DNA of 64,000 nt from Dactylorhiza incarnata (Eukaryota; Streptophyta; Magnoliopsida; Asparagales; Orchidaceae). Positions 10,341-21,620 of this stretch are shown here, piece after piece. A model generated the notes under the pieces. It was not told the DNA's origin. It made no database searches and was given only the letters and a program-made list of their open reading frames with translations. Numbering within the stretch: position 1 is the first letter of the stretch; every line of letters starts with the position of its first letter. Position numbers and translations under genes: made by a program. Where the stretch lies: the NCBI GenBank assembly GCA_033032865.1, contig JAWHQI010000272.1, positions 3,596,001 to 3,660,000 of the forward strand, given 5' to 3'.

Positions 10341-12110
10341 TCAGTCTTCTTGGTTGCTCTTCGATCTCTTTGGAGATCGCTGATCTGATGATGAGGATGC
10401 GGTCTCCCCTAAAGATTCTTCCGAACTTCCTTGAGGAATCCTAGATCCAGATCTTGAGACCGCTACCGAACTCAGCTCATCACCAGGAATGTATTGGCTC
10501 CCGCTTAAAGGAGTAGGCTCATTCTCTCTATTTACATCCTTCGTGGTCTCTCCTTCTTCACCTTCTTTGTCAGTCTCAGAAACAGTGATCGACGCTTCAT
10601 CGATCATTCTTGCCATTTTTGTAAATAGATCAACGAACTTCTTGAAACTCAGTAGAGAAACCACCGCATTCACGAAGCCGCGAGATCGTCATGTTAGATG
10701 CTCCTTTCATATGCTTCATCATTGCCTTTTGGAAGGCAGTATTATCAATATGATAAGCTTCTTCATTCATTTTCTGTATGAGAAAATATATGAGATCGAG
10801 CGATCACGATGAGAAAGAGTTACAGACCAAATGTAAAATTTCCTTACATGTAGTCTTTCTTGCAAGGTTTCGATGTCTTTCAGGGCCATACGAAGAGACC
10901 ACCCCATATGGTAGTTCAAGACCACACTCCCAGCGGCTGCTTGCGCATCCATATCAGGGAGCACCTCGGCATCAATGGCATTGGCCTCTTTGGCATTGTG
11001 TTCGTCATATAGTTCAGAAGTGACCGCATTGGCATGGCGAGTCAACTTCCCGCTCCAAAGAGAAAGGGCGGTGGACACCTTCGCACTCTTTCCCTTCTTA
11101 TTCCACTTGAGAAGGGGCTTTCCCTTGCTATCTTTCATCATTTCATAAAATCCTATCATAGGAAAGGACACGCTAGTGGACACAGATTCTTGAGCGGTCT
11201 TATTAGCCACCCACTCGCAGTCTCACTTTTGCCGCATCTCCCTCTAGGTGATGATTTCTTCATCCGGTGCCATGGGATCTACTGTTGGGACCGCCAAGGT
11301 CACTGAAAGGAAACCAAATGATTAGAAAAAAGCAAAGGAAAATAGTAGTGAGACCGTAGATAGCTGCTTACTTTCTTCAAGAGTGACCTCGGCGACCACA
11401 GGCCAGAGGGCCAAGTAGTGGAAGAGGCCGTGGCGCTTTTCGGCCAAGAAGGCCAAAATTTTGAGTTCCTCTTCTGAGATCTCTTTGGGCTTTCTGAAAA
11501 ACCCTTCTCCTCGACGAGATGACAAAGTACTGAGACCGCCTAAGCCGCCTTCGAACACCAAGAACCTTTCCGTCCAGAAAGGAATCTCATTTGGAAGGTT
11601 CAGGACTTTGATGCCTTGACAGGAAAAGCACATCAATCCTTTGAATTCTTCCTTCTTCCTCCCTTCTTTCAGCGACTTCATTGTAAAAGTGGCATGGAAC
11701 AGATCCATTATAAATTAAATCTTTGTCGATCTCAAGTAGCTAATGAAAGCTGACATGAAACTGATAGAATTTGACGGCAGCTGTCCGAACACAACTCCGT
11801 AATATTCCATGATCTCCAGGAATTCCAAGGGTAGGGGAAGCATCAGACCGCAATCGAAGTGATTGATTGGGATGATGAGCTTATTCTTGGCACCAAAATT
11901 CAACCCTTTATTTTCCTTGGGAAGTCTCACGATGATCTAATTCAGAATTATGTGTCTTTCCAGAAAAGATGCATACTCATCTTGAGAAAGTCTGCATGGT
12001 TTGTGATCGAAGTTCACAAAAGTTTCCGTACCGGCACCTCAGGAGGACACCATTTTGCGAGATCACTGAGACCGGTGCTTAGGGCGCACACTGAAGTGAG
12101 AAACTTCAAT
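10341..12110 (-). pseudogene. Antisense spliced reading frame 1 of G (gypsy-type transposon domain protein)
   Basis: Reading leftward, exon pieces start near 12080 (LSDLAKWCPPEVPVRKLL) and run through HFDCGLMLPLPLEFLEIM, EYYGVVFGQLPSNSISFMS and PFWTERFLVFEGG. This resembles the plant family named putative gypsy type transposon (PF04195), a resemblance judged by eye. Two introns look real. One has donor GTAAGC near 11371 and acceptor TTTCCTTTCAG near 11303. The other has donor GTAAGG near 10845 and acceptor TCTCATACAG near 10770. The tail (10673-10341) is acidic and Ser-rich and ends PKRSKSNQED. Known damage: a TAA near 11715, another stop near 11940 and frameshifts near 12000 and 10680. Function unknown. 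Antisense frames after pol are known in some Tat elements. Confidence 0.6.
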
Positions 12111-12450
12111 TCTGAACTCTGCTATTTATAGAAGTTGGAGGATATTTTTGTCATGATGACTAAATTTGAGACCGCCCAGTAAACCTAGCAGACCGCCAAA
12201 CCTGCATATTGGGTAAGAGATAATAACAGTAGAATTGATCACAATAAATTAAAACCGCACCATCTCAAGCACCAAGCAAGAGAGTATGCACAAGAAAAAA
12301 TGGCAGACAACACAAGACCGCAAAGATCGACATCATAATATTGCAGAGACCGCATAGAAAGGGAATTAAAGCATCAATATATATTACAGACAGAATCAAA
12401 TTGTTCAATTATAATGTCTTCTAAGATCGCTTGAAAGAAAAATAAAAATT
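12111..12450. other. Spacer between the two antisense frames
   Basis: It is non-coding and AT-rich with scattered GACCGC words (12170, 12191, 12316, 12348). It could hold the promoter of frame 1 or the terminator of frame 2, but no clear box is visible. Confidence 0.45.
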
Positions 12451-14549
12451 CTATCTCCTCGCTGGATGCTTCCTTCCAATGAAAACAGCAGCATCTTGCA
12501 TCTCATTGACAGTGATCATTTTTGACACCATACTGTGACGTGCTAACATCACCGTTCTGTGAATCTTTGTAATTTCCTTATCCACCTGCTCCAAGGAGAC
12601 CACAACAATCTCAGAAGATAGCATCTCTTCTTGGTGACTGCCAGAGGTTCTCGGACGCAAAGTCATATTGGCAGGACCAAATCTAAGTGTTGCAACCTCA
12701 GCGGTCAGCGCAATGACCTTCCCCTTATAGTATTTAGTATCCTTCTCAGACTTCCGAAGTTGGTCCTCTAGCATCCGCTCCTGATCCCGCATAGTGCGAA
12801 CATCCTCAAAGATAGGTTTGAGAATGTTCGTGAATTGCGGAGGGATCGTCAGCTTCTGCAGAATTTTCTCTTCTTCTTGGACCGATTCAATTTCTTCAGT
12901 ATCTATTGTCAAAAGAAAAGAATTATAAGCTCGACTTTAACTATTCAGAAAGAAAAGATTTCAAGCATAAAATATACTTGGAAAGAATGGTAGATTGCGG
13001 TCATTGAAAGGATTTTCGGCTTCTTTGGTGACCGCAGGATCTGCAGTCAGCAAAAGGTGGTCTAATCCTCTAAAGCACTCCTGGTTCATTCTTTCCAACT
13101 CTCTTTTCTACAATATCTCTCCCTCTTTCCTTCTCCTTTTAATTCTGCATTACTAATGAGGATGTCATCTATTTCAATGATGACGATCTCACGAGCTCTT
13201 TTGGAGATGGAGGTCTGAAAGCGAGCAAAGGAAGCGAAATTGGCGGTCTCTTGATCACTTTTGCCTTACCAATTCGCAGAACAGAGACAACCTCTGCGTG
13301 GTCTGTCGCTGCCTTGGTTAGCTTGGGATCTTGGCTAGCAGAAAACCTTGTCAAAAAGGTGACCAATGCAGCCTTCTCCTTCTTGAGTTGTTGTTTTTTC
13401 TCTCCTTCCTCTTTCTCTTCTCCCCCTGTCTCTTTACCGGTCTATTTCATAGTCTCCTTCTCTTTTTCCTTCTCTTTCACCTTCTCCTTCTACTTTTTAG
13501 TGACCTCTTTTTCTTCTCCCTCGCCTCAGCGGTCTCCTTCTTCTTATCTTTCTTCTTCTCTTTAGCAGACTTTTTCTCTTCCTCAAGCTTCTTCACTCTC
13601 TCATTCTTTCTTTCATCTTCTGCGATCAGCTATTCTGCCTTCTCCTCCTCCTTCTTTCACATTATCTTTTCAATTCTTTTCCTCCTCTTCTTCTTTCTTC
13701 CTCTTCTCTTCATCTACTCTCTGCCTTTCTTCTTCATCTACTGTCGCTTTTCAGCAATCTTTCTCTCCTCCTCGGCGATCTCCCGAAGTCGTTCAGACTC
13801 GAAAGGATCAATTACCTATGAGATCGAACATGGAAGATCATTAGAAGGAACGTCATCAAGGTAAGTTATTAGCTCAGAGTCTTCCCCCTTGAAGACATTG
13901 AGATAACAAGAAGAAAAGAGAAACTGGCCTTGTCACTTACCTTAGCAGATGTGTCCTCTGGGGAGTGTCCGAGACCGCCTTCTTCAGACAGGATGGTCAG
14001 TTTGACCGCAGTGGTCTTGGCGGTCACTTCTTCTTCTTCATCACTCTTTCCTCTCTTAATAGTTTTTACAAATGAATTAGTCTCTTTCCTCTTTCTTCCT
14101 TTTACAGCTTCTTGCTGCTCTCCTATCTGATGCCAGATCCTTTCAGCTGAGGTCTTCTGCTTCTGCATCCCATCTTTTATAACTTCCATGGAAGCAGTCT
14201 CATCGCACTAGATGACCGTCTAGTTAAGGGCTTCAACAGATTGCTGGCAGTCAAAGGTGATTGTTCCATCGGGAAGCCTTAATACAGTTGGCCCTGAAGA
14301 GGTGGTCATCACGTAAATGACATTTGAGACCACCAAGGCCACTCCATCCTTTGCAAGCTCTTATTGATTCTCATTTGCAGAAGAACCAGCGGTCACTTTT
14401 GGAGCCTTTCCTTTAGTTGCCCCCTTGAAAGTCTTGACCACCAAAGTCTTCTTCGAGCTCGTCGAATCTTTTCCATCGATCATTTTCTTTGAAGAGGCAC
14501 CCCTAGGTGAAAATCATGTTTTTGCCCACTTGTCAAGAGCCATCATCAT
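12451..14549 (-). pseudogene. Antisense spliced reading frame 2 of G (coiled-coil, Lys/Glu-rich)
   Basis: Reading leftward it opens with three ATGs at 14549-14543 (MMMALDKWAK). It continues with KMIDGKDSTSSKKTLVVKTF, then a piece with SAERIWHQIGEQQEAVKGRK (14189-13869). A long K/E-rich tract follows (about 13830-13400, broken by stops), then FRGLDHLLLTADPAVTKEAE near 13070. The last exon (12909-12451) has FEDVRTMRDQERMLEDQLRK, a strong heptad-like coil, and ends GRKHPARR. An intron from GTATAT near 12978 to TTGACAATAG near 12910 looks plausible. No family recognised. It may be part of one longer antisense gene with frame 1. Confidence 0.45.
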
Positions 14550-14739
14550 GTCTATTTTCAAAAGATCATGACGATTTAAATAAGGGTGATCACAGAGTGG
14601 ATTAGCTCGCAACTTCTTCTAGAAAGTTCTGAGTTCAAAAACCTTGAAGCAGTATTTATAGACCTTCTAGAATTAATGATGGTTGCGATCTCCGTAGTCA
14701 AAGCAAACTTTTCTGATGTTCCAGCAAAACATAAAAATG

Positions 14740-15258
14740 TGTGGGGATCATGTTTGCCCGGAAGTTTGCGACCTCAGCTTTTCGATCAGAATTACCGACC
14801 CCAGGAGTCTCAATTTTCTGAGACCGCCCAGACCACCTATCTTATCTTTGGCAAATTCTCCAAGGCACAGGCGGTCAGCATCTAGCGAGATTGCATGACC
14901 CCATGGTCTGAAGATTTTTCTCTTTTTGCTAATTGCACCACATGTATCATCTCTTCTCTTCCCCGGTTCTCCTGTACCTCAGGCAGCGCATTATTTTTGG
15001 ATCTGCCCATTTGGGCAAACCCCCACATCTATAAATAGTGGGGTATGGGTATCATAAAGGGGACTTTGGATTCGAGCCTAATGCTTATGACCTGTATAAG
15101 CGGTCTTGAATTTTGTCTCTTTTCAAACCTCTCAGCCTGACCTATTTTAGACCTTCCTGTAATCTTTTTCTGATCAATCAAAGCGGGTTTTTGCCTCAGC
15201 AAACCTCTCTTCTGGCATCCTTTAGCCTAAGTAACTAGCACTCCACAGTTTCCCCTCA
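14740..15258 (+). repeat. Probable 3' LTR of element G
   Basis: It starts TGTGGGGATC and ends TTTCCCCTCA, so the ends are near-inverse (TGTGGGGA/TGAGGGGA). It contains a TATA box at 15030. No second copy lies in the window, so the borders are inferred. It ends exactly where element H starts. Confidence 0.55.
15030..15038 (+). promoter_or_regulatory. TATA box in the LTR of G, inside an inverted repeat
   Basis: TATAAATAG lies within CCCCAC ... GTGGGG (15021-15042), a 6-bp inverted repeat that brackets the box. It is 220 bases before the LTR end, a normal place for an LTR promoter. Confidence 0.6.
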
Positions 15259-15456
15259 TGTAACATCCCTAAAACAACTAGGCCCCCAGGAGGATTTTGT
15301 TTTGACAAGTGTCATGATATAAGACTAGGTTTACCAAAAATGGCCTTAGAAGTCTAAGTGGCAATATCAAAACACCTTGCTCTACATTTACCAATTTTTA
15401 GGTCACCTAGCATAGGTTTAATCAAATGAGCTTCAATATGTCAATATGAGCTTACC

Positions 15457-16040
15457 TTGACCCTCATAATCCTTCAAGGAGACCAATAGGTCAATATGGA
15501 GCCATTGGGGTCAACCAAATTGACCAAGTTGACCAAAGTCAACCCCAACCCTAAATGGGTCAAACCTCTCTAATTAGGGTCAATTTGCTTTTAAATGGAC
15601 AATGTGACTCCACCATAACATTCATAACCCATTAGGGAGTCCTTTGGGTCACTTAAGGCCCAATTGGGTCAACCCATTTGGTCAAATTGACCAAAGTCAA
15701 CCAAAACCTAATTTGGTCAAACCTCCTTGATTTAGGGTCTCATAGTTATCTAATGACCCAATTGGCCTCACCCAACTCTTCCTAATCCTCTAGGGAACTC
15801 AATGGGTCACAAATAACCCAATGGGTCATGTCAAATCCAGGGTTTGGGTCAAAATCATCATTTGACCCACTTAGCCCAATTTGACCTAAAAGGTCAAAAG
15901 ACCCCAAAGTGGGTTCACCAAGCCATGATCAACCCTAAAGGGAGACAATAGACCCAAGACCATCAATATGGGTAAACCAAATTATTCAAGTTGACCTAGG
16001 GTCAACTCAAGTGCACTTTGCCCAAATTGACCCTTTAGGT
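15457..16040. promoter_or_regulatory. Dense TTGACC/GGTCAA (W-box-like) cluster in H
   Basis: I count 21 copies of TTGACC, GGTCAA or AGTCAA in 584 bases, in both orientations (for example 15457, 15489, 15509, 15519, 15527). Three more lie near 17540. TTGAC[C/T] is the known WRKY binding core. Whether WRKY factors act here is inference. Confidence 0.65.
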
Positions 16041-16450
16041 CAAGTGAGCCCAAACATCAAATCCATTGGGTTTAGCCTAATGTTTGGGCCCAATCACCAA
16101 GCCCATAAGTCTATTCTCTAAATAATTTTAGGATTTTGAAAATGGGAGGGGAATTATGGCTGAATTTAAGTTTTCCCTAAATTTAGAAGATGCCAAAAAG
16201 AGAGGAAATTGGTGAATGAGTGCCAAATGGCACTTAATTCCTCTTCCCAATCTCTCCCATGAAATCATTGATTAATTCCCAGTAGTTTTCCAGCTTGATT
16301 GGTGCCCTACCATTGGCTAGAGTGGGAGGTGGAGCATGGCCGAACCATGCCTTAATGGCAATCTGAGATATAGCCTCCCCCGCCCTCATTTGAATCTCCC
16401 ACCATCTTCAGTGAGTCGAGAGAGGAAGAAGCCCCATCTTTGGAGAAGAA

Positions 16451-16667
16451 GGCTCTGTTTGGCACGGAGGGTGGAGGAGCGGAGGTTGGAGGAGCGGCGG
16501 TTGGAGGAGTTGATCCGCAATCGCGGGTACATCCCCACGGTTCAATTCTCGCGGTTTTCCGCTGATTTCAGCGGAGGCGCTGGAAACCGCGCCTATTGAA
16601 ATCTGCGCCAAACAGACAGCTGTGGATCAGAAATAGCTCATCTGCAGCCGCTCCGCCCAACAGAGCC
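16451..16667. mobile_element. GC-rich fold-back MITE (Tourist-like) in H
   Basis: The left end GGCTCTGTTTGGC and right end GCCCAACAGAGCC are inverted repeats, and GAA flanks both sides. The inside is GC-rich and self-complementary (GCGGTTTTCC at 16551, GGAAACCGC at 16584). A second inner end GCGCCAAACAGA lies at 16605. The ends resemble Tourist-type (PIF/Harbinger) MITEs, but the usual TAA/TTA target duplication is not seen. It explains the local GC peak. Confidence 0.5.
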
Positions 16668-17099
16668 GAAATCAACCACTGGAGAGAAGGAGCACCATTG
16701 CTCTCAAGCTTCCAAGGTCGTCAATGGCACCCAAGAGAATCACCGGGAACATGGCTTCAAACCAGATAGGCTTCCTTTCTCCCTCCCTCTGTGCAAGATC
16801 TAGATGCATGTAGGCTTGATTCGAACTCAATCGAGCATGAATCAAGGTAGAAATCAGCTCGGTTTTGAGCCGATTAGTCCCTCCCCTAAATCCTTATTTG
16901 GCCACCACCGGTCGGCAAACCACTACACAATGACATCCACCACATCAGCGCAGGTGGTGGTGGTGGCAGCCAGGAGAGTGCTCAGGTGGCCAGGAAATGG
17001 CCCCCGAAAGTGTCCCAGGATGGGACAATCTCGTCCCTTGTATAAGCTTGAAAAAGGGTTGCTGGCCATTGGATAATTGTTGATGGCTATTTGCAGGCC

Positions 17100-19120
17100 G
17101 AGCTTGATATAATTTATTGTTTATTTTAATGTCCTGTCACACTTATTTCAATGTGTTCATGCTCGATTTTAGGCCACTTAAAAGATGTTTTAGGGAAAGT
17201 GGCCATAGACCAATATTGTAGCCCTTGGTGTCTAGTTTCTATAGGATTTTGAATCACCTTTTGGAACACAACAACTCCCTCACCATTCATTTTGGTGTAC
17301 AGTGTATATAAGTGACCCTAGACACTATTTTGAGTGCCACCATCAAACCCCTCACCAAAATGGTCTCAAATTTCAGCCATGCAGGTGTTATGACCCACTA
17401 CACCCCTTGACCAAAAATGGTATTTTTTGGAAACTATTTTTCGAAAGTTTTGTAAATCATTTAATTAGTCATGCATGTATTAATTATGTCAGCAAAATGA
17501 CCTCAAACCCATCCAATTTTTTGGTGGGTGCTTGGTTAGGTCAAAATTTGACCCTGGTCAAAATTATAGTCTATTTGGGTTAGTGCATGTTGGGGAAAGT
17601 TCACATGCAAGATAGTCTAGGAAAGGGGAGTTGTGCATATAGCACATTCTACTTATTTTTGTGATTCCCCTTGAATCCCTTGATGCATGTTTGTAAACAA
17701 TTATGCATCTATGTGAAATAGTGATGTGTATCATCTCTGAGAATTTGGAAATGATTTTTCGAGTATTTATATTTAAATCAAATAGTCTTCCTTACACTTC
17801 AACGAAATATTTGAGACCAAAATAATTAGAGCAAATTACGAAACTCTAGCACATGGACACTTAGGCCAAATTACTTTTCATTAATTTTTTTTGGAATTTT
17901 TGGAGTTCAATTATTCCCCAAAATGTCATTAATTTAATTGTCACTATGGGTTACAAATAAAGTAACTGTGACAAAATGACTTGTGAAAAATATAAAAAAT
18001 TATTAGTATACTCTTTGGATCAAAATGAACCTCTGGGATTTTTATTTCAATTTTTGGATAAGGGTAATAGCTCCTTCATTGTGTGGAATAATCATGATTT
18101 TGAATAATTAAATATTTCTAGTGTAAATAAATGTTGGAAAAATATGAACCTCTATTATAATATACGCATGACCATTTATAACTACTGGAGAATTTTTGGG
18201 TATTTATTTGATGAATGGAATATTTGATATTAATGATAATGTGTTTATGGCTTCATTTAGTAAAATTTGATTATGCGATTATTTCTGTTTGGAAAATTAT
18301 GAAATTTAGTAGGAGTTCATTTTGGATCATTTATGATCCCTGAAAATGTTTCCTGTAATTTTAGGTTGATTAAAACATGGTAACCCTTTGTAAATATTAT
18401 TTAGGCCCCAATTTTTTTATTATTAATTATTGGCAGTAAATAAATTAGAAAATTTACCAAATTTTGGAAATGTTGATATTTGACAAAGGTGAACCTCTGG
18501 AAAATTTTGTGGCATAGATAACCACCTGAAAACAATACCTCGTGTTGAAATTGGAAGTCAATAAATAATTATGCCCTTTAATGGAAAATGAACAAAACTG
18601 ATTATGATGACATTAATTGACATGTAGAACTTCTTGAATTAATTTTAAGTCCTTGAATATGAGAATCATATACACTTCATGGGGGCCTTAGATTACACCT
18701 ATAATCAAAGTTGGTCTGCGGATAGTAAAATTGCATTTAGTGATTTGGACTCTTTTCGATCATCATACATAGACCCAGCAACCTTAGAACTATCATGTAC
18801 AACTTAGGATGATTAGTATGTCAATTCATCTTGGATAAACTCTCAAAACTAGGATTGGGGTGAGGTTGGTAAAAATGCTTGATGACAAAATGGTTAAGAA
18901 TAGAACGAGGGATGAGACGATATGAGTTACCGACAATAATGTAGTATGTTATGCTTCTAGAATTGGGACCTAGATACTGGTCAAGTGATGATGAGTGGAG
19001 GAGTAGTCAGTCAACAAATAGGGGACAACGTTGAGGTTTAATTGAAGATCGACGCTCCCCTAATTAACTATCATCCATCTTAGGGCTCTTAAGTAATCAG
19101 AGAGATTGGGAGGTATGGGT
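17100..19120. other. AT-rich non-coding body of LTR H
   Basis: I see no gene. It is a weak, unexpanded relative of the region that in H' became the 155-bp tandem array. Both share the phrase ATTTAATTAGTC.TGCATG near 17458 and 35370. Confidence 0.5.
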
Positions 19121-19135
19121 AGCCACTAATAATAA

Positions 19136-20163
19136 GAGTAAATTGTTGATAAACACCCTCGGGTTTTACACCATTGTCAATAACCCCGTAGACTTTAGAA
19201 ATAGGTAGTTAACCCTCCTTATGTTTATTTTTTCATCATACTCATCCAAAATCATCATATAAGTTAAGGTTTAAGTTAATTAAGAGGTAAAACAAAATTT
19301 CTAATTAAAATACTTAAAATTAATTTTTAATATATTGCCTAAATACAAAATGTCGGCCATATAATTAACGATAGAATAAAATTTTAAAAAAAATCATAAA
19401 TTTAGTTTTTTTCATAATAAAAAATATTTCATTAAAAGTTAAAAAAATATAAGAGTTTTAAATATATATATAAAGACTAATAATTTCAAATAATTTTGTT
19501 AAATATGAGAGATTAAATATATTTAAAGTTTTCCTTTATAACATATAATTTTCATAACATATTATCATTATATATCTTCAATACATAAACATAAGTCATG
19601 TGTCAACATTGTTTTAATTTCGAGCCGCATTCATTCTCCTGAGCGAAGTGAAAAAAGTCTTTGGTCTATGGTCACCGAGATTGCTCTCAAGCCCTGGTGT
19701 GACGGTACATTTATCGTTCGTTATTTTCATAATTTTTTTACTCGTTGAATACAATTTTTTTAATTAAAACATCATTTTAATTTTAAAAAGTTTTCTTTTG
19801 GACCATAATTCATATAATTTAATGTATTAAAATGATATTTTAATTCAAAAGAAATAATTTTAATGAGAGAAATATTTTTATTATTAAACAAACTAAATTG
19901 ATGTTTTACTGATAAATTTCATTTTTACCCCTTAATTAACTTAAAGCTTGATTTTTATGATGATTTAGGATGATTATGATGAAAACATAGAGTTAAGGGG
20001 GGGGGGGGGGGGGGGGGGTGGGGGGGTTATCCACCTATTTCAAAAGTCTAGGGGGTTATTGACATAAGTGTAAAACTTGAGGGGGTTATCCACCTATTTT
20101 ACAAGTCTAAGGTTGTTATTGACATAAATGTAAAACTTGAGGGGGGTTATCAATAATTTACTC
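19136..20163. mobile_element. Mutator-like non-autonomous DNA transposon (1.03 kb) in H
   Basis: Terminal inverted repeats of about 80 bp start GAGTAAATTGTTGATAA on the left and, on the other strand, GAGTAAATTATTGATAA on the right. The flanking 9-mers TAATAATAA (19127-19135) and GAATAATAA (20164-20172) match at 8 of 9, the target-site length of Mutator-like elements. The right end holds a duplicated inner unit (GGGGGTTATCCACC and GGGGGTTATTGACAT, twice). The AT-rich interior has no transposase. A G22-T-G7 run lies at 19997-20026. Confidence 0.75.
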
Positions 20164-21213
20164 GAATAATAATAAATATCTTGAGAAATGGAGGTTTGGT
20201 ATGTCAACCCATCATACTTCCTAGTACCGCTGCGAGCCCTTCACCGGGTAGTCCTCCGGAATTTTAAGATTCACCCTAAACATCTAAGTTTAACTAAAGA
20301 GTAGAAAAGATTCGATTGTTTAGGGAAATTGAATGAGTCCTATGTCCAAACACATCTTCGGTGAATGGTAGTTCATAGAGTGGAAGGGCAAGTCAGTCCT
20401 TGGAGTCATATGCTCGGTATTTATGAAGGACGGGTTGGTCCTGTGAGCAATAGGCTCGGTGAATATGTAATAGAGGATGGGTTAGTCCTGCAAGCTGGAG
20501 ACTCGGATGATAAAGATGGTACATAAATGCATGTGCAAAGAATGTGGTGGGTCTACGGTACTGGACTAATCGACACACCGACGAAAGTACGATTACTCTG
20601 CAAGTGGTAGGCGTTCAGAGGGCCAGGTTGTTTTACTGCACAACCAAAAGGTCACATTCAATAATAACCCTACACTTAGCCTTATAAAAGATATGGTTCT
20701 AAAGGATCCAGTAAGAGTATGCAGGTGTTCATTAGTACTGAGGACATGTGTCATAGCGTATGTTAGAGCCTAGGTCTGGTAGTGTATTATACCCACCTAA
20801 GTGAGGAGATGCCCGCTCCTCTGCCACAGTTTGACCACGATTCGAGGTGCCCGATAGGTTAACTACCTCCAAAAACTGGGAACTAAAAGGTTTGTATATG
20901 CAGAGTCGTGTGTGTGAGTTGCATGTGCATGTGTGAGTAATAGCATAAACATTGCATTGCACTGCAGATCATATGCATCATAACATACTTCATAAACCCC
21001 CATCGTATAAATTAGTATGGGCTCTTTATATGTTGGATCTATGCAAAATGACCGCTTAACTTATAAGTTTGTATGGTCTTTCATATAAGTTAAGCTTACT
21101 TTTCTTGTGTTTGTTATTATATAGCTCTGCCTTTCATTTCTTACTATACTGTTGTTTATTACATGCTCTTATAGAACTGCAAAGTAGGCACCTACTATAA
21201 ACATTACTATATA

Positions 21214-21620
21214 TATTACCCTGCAGTGACCGAGGCAAACCATGCACAAAGTCCATGGAGTTGTCATCGAATTTCCACTCGGGGATAGGGAGAGGATTCA
21301 AGAAACTGCCCGACCTTTGGCACTCAACCTTCACTAAGGCATAATTCTGACATTGACTTACATACGAAGCTACGTCCCGCTTCATCCCAGGCCACCAAAA
21401 GGATTTCTTCATATCCAAGTACATCTTTGTACAACCTGGATGAATGGAGTACTTCGTGATGTGAGCCTCAAACATTAACTCCTCACAGAGCTTGCGAAAG
21501 TGCGGAACACACACCCTTTTGTTTCTCTTCAAAAGTCCACATACCATCTCCAAAGCACTGTCTTCGCTTTGTTGGGCTTCCAACACTAACTGTTGACACA
21601 CTTCGTCTGCACTGGTCACC
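21214..21620 (-). pseudogene. INT: Integrase N-terminal part of element I
   Basis: It reads HITKYSIHPGCTKMYLDMKK, then FWWPGMKRDVASYVSQCQNY, the gypsy HHCC zinc region. The second cysteine of CxxC is replaced (CQNY). The core starts PEWKFDDNSMDFVHGLPRS and stops at the junction with H. The DDE residues are absent. Confidence 0.8.

Larger units (their letters stand above)
4003..15258 (+). mobile_element. Element G: Tat-lineage Ty3/gypsy retrotransposon (5' end lost)
   Basis: Plus-strand order is gag end, protease, RT with RNase H, a second archetypal RNase H, integrase, a long 3' region and a 3' LTR. A second RNase H between RH and INT is diagnostic of the Tat group. The 3' region holds tandem repeats and reverse-strand reading frames, both known in Tat relatives. 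The gag start and 5' LTR lie beyond element A, outside the window. Many stops and frameshifts make it defective. Confidence 0.85.
15259..21213 (+). repeat. Element H: long gypsy-type LTR (right end lost)
   Basis: It starts TGTAACATCCCTAAAAC, a common plant gypsy LTR start. Parts match H' (35313-41831). Examples are the GATTCACC..AAAC.TCTAAGT segment (20265 and 38175) and the repeated AGTCCTGCGAGC-type words (20395-20480 and 40580-40700). The AAAGGTTTGTAT segment (20886 and 40935) and CATCGTATAAATTAG (21003 and 41018) also match. After removing two inserted MITEs it is about 4.7 kb. The last ~0.7 kb seen in H' is missing because element I starts at 21214. I see no coding content. Confidence 0.65.

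Noticed and set aside
13331..13864. Long plus-strand frame of 177 residues, very rich in Phe and Ser
   Set aside because: It is the mirror of the minus-strand Lys/Glu-rich coiled-coil tract of antisense frame 2. The composition is that of CTT/TTC runs and no family pattern is visible.
16336..16599. Plus-strand frame of 87 residues with RRVEERRLEERRLEE
   Set aside because: It lies mostly over the GC-rich fold-back MITE, where a small internal duplication makes the repeat. A mirror frame on the other strand is equally open.
19997..20026. G22-T-G7 tract as a telomere-like or origin signal
   Set aside because: It continues the GGGGGTTAT words of the MITE ends and has no telomere-type period. 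Its length may be a sequencing artefact.
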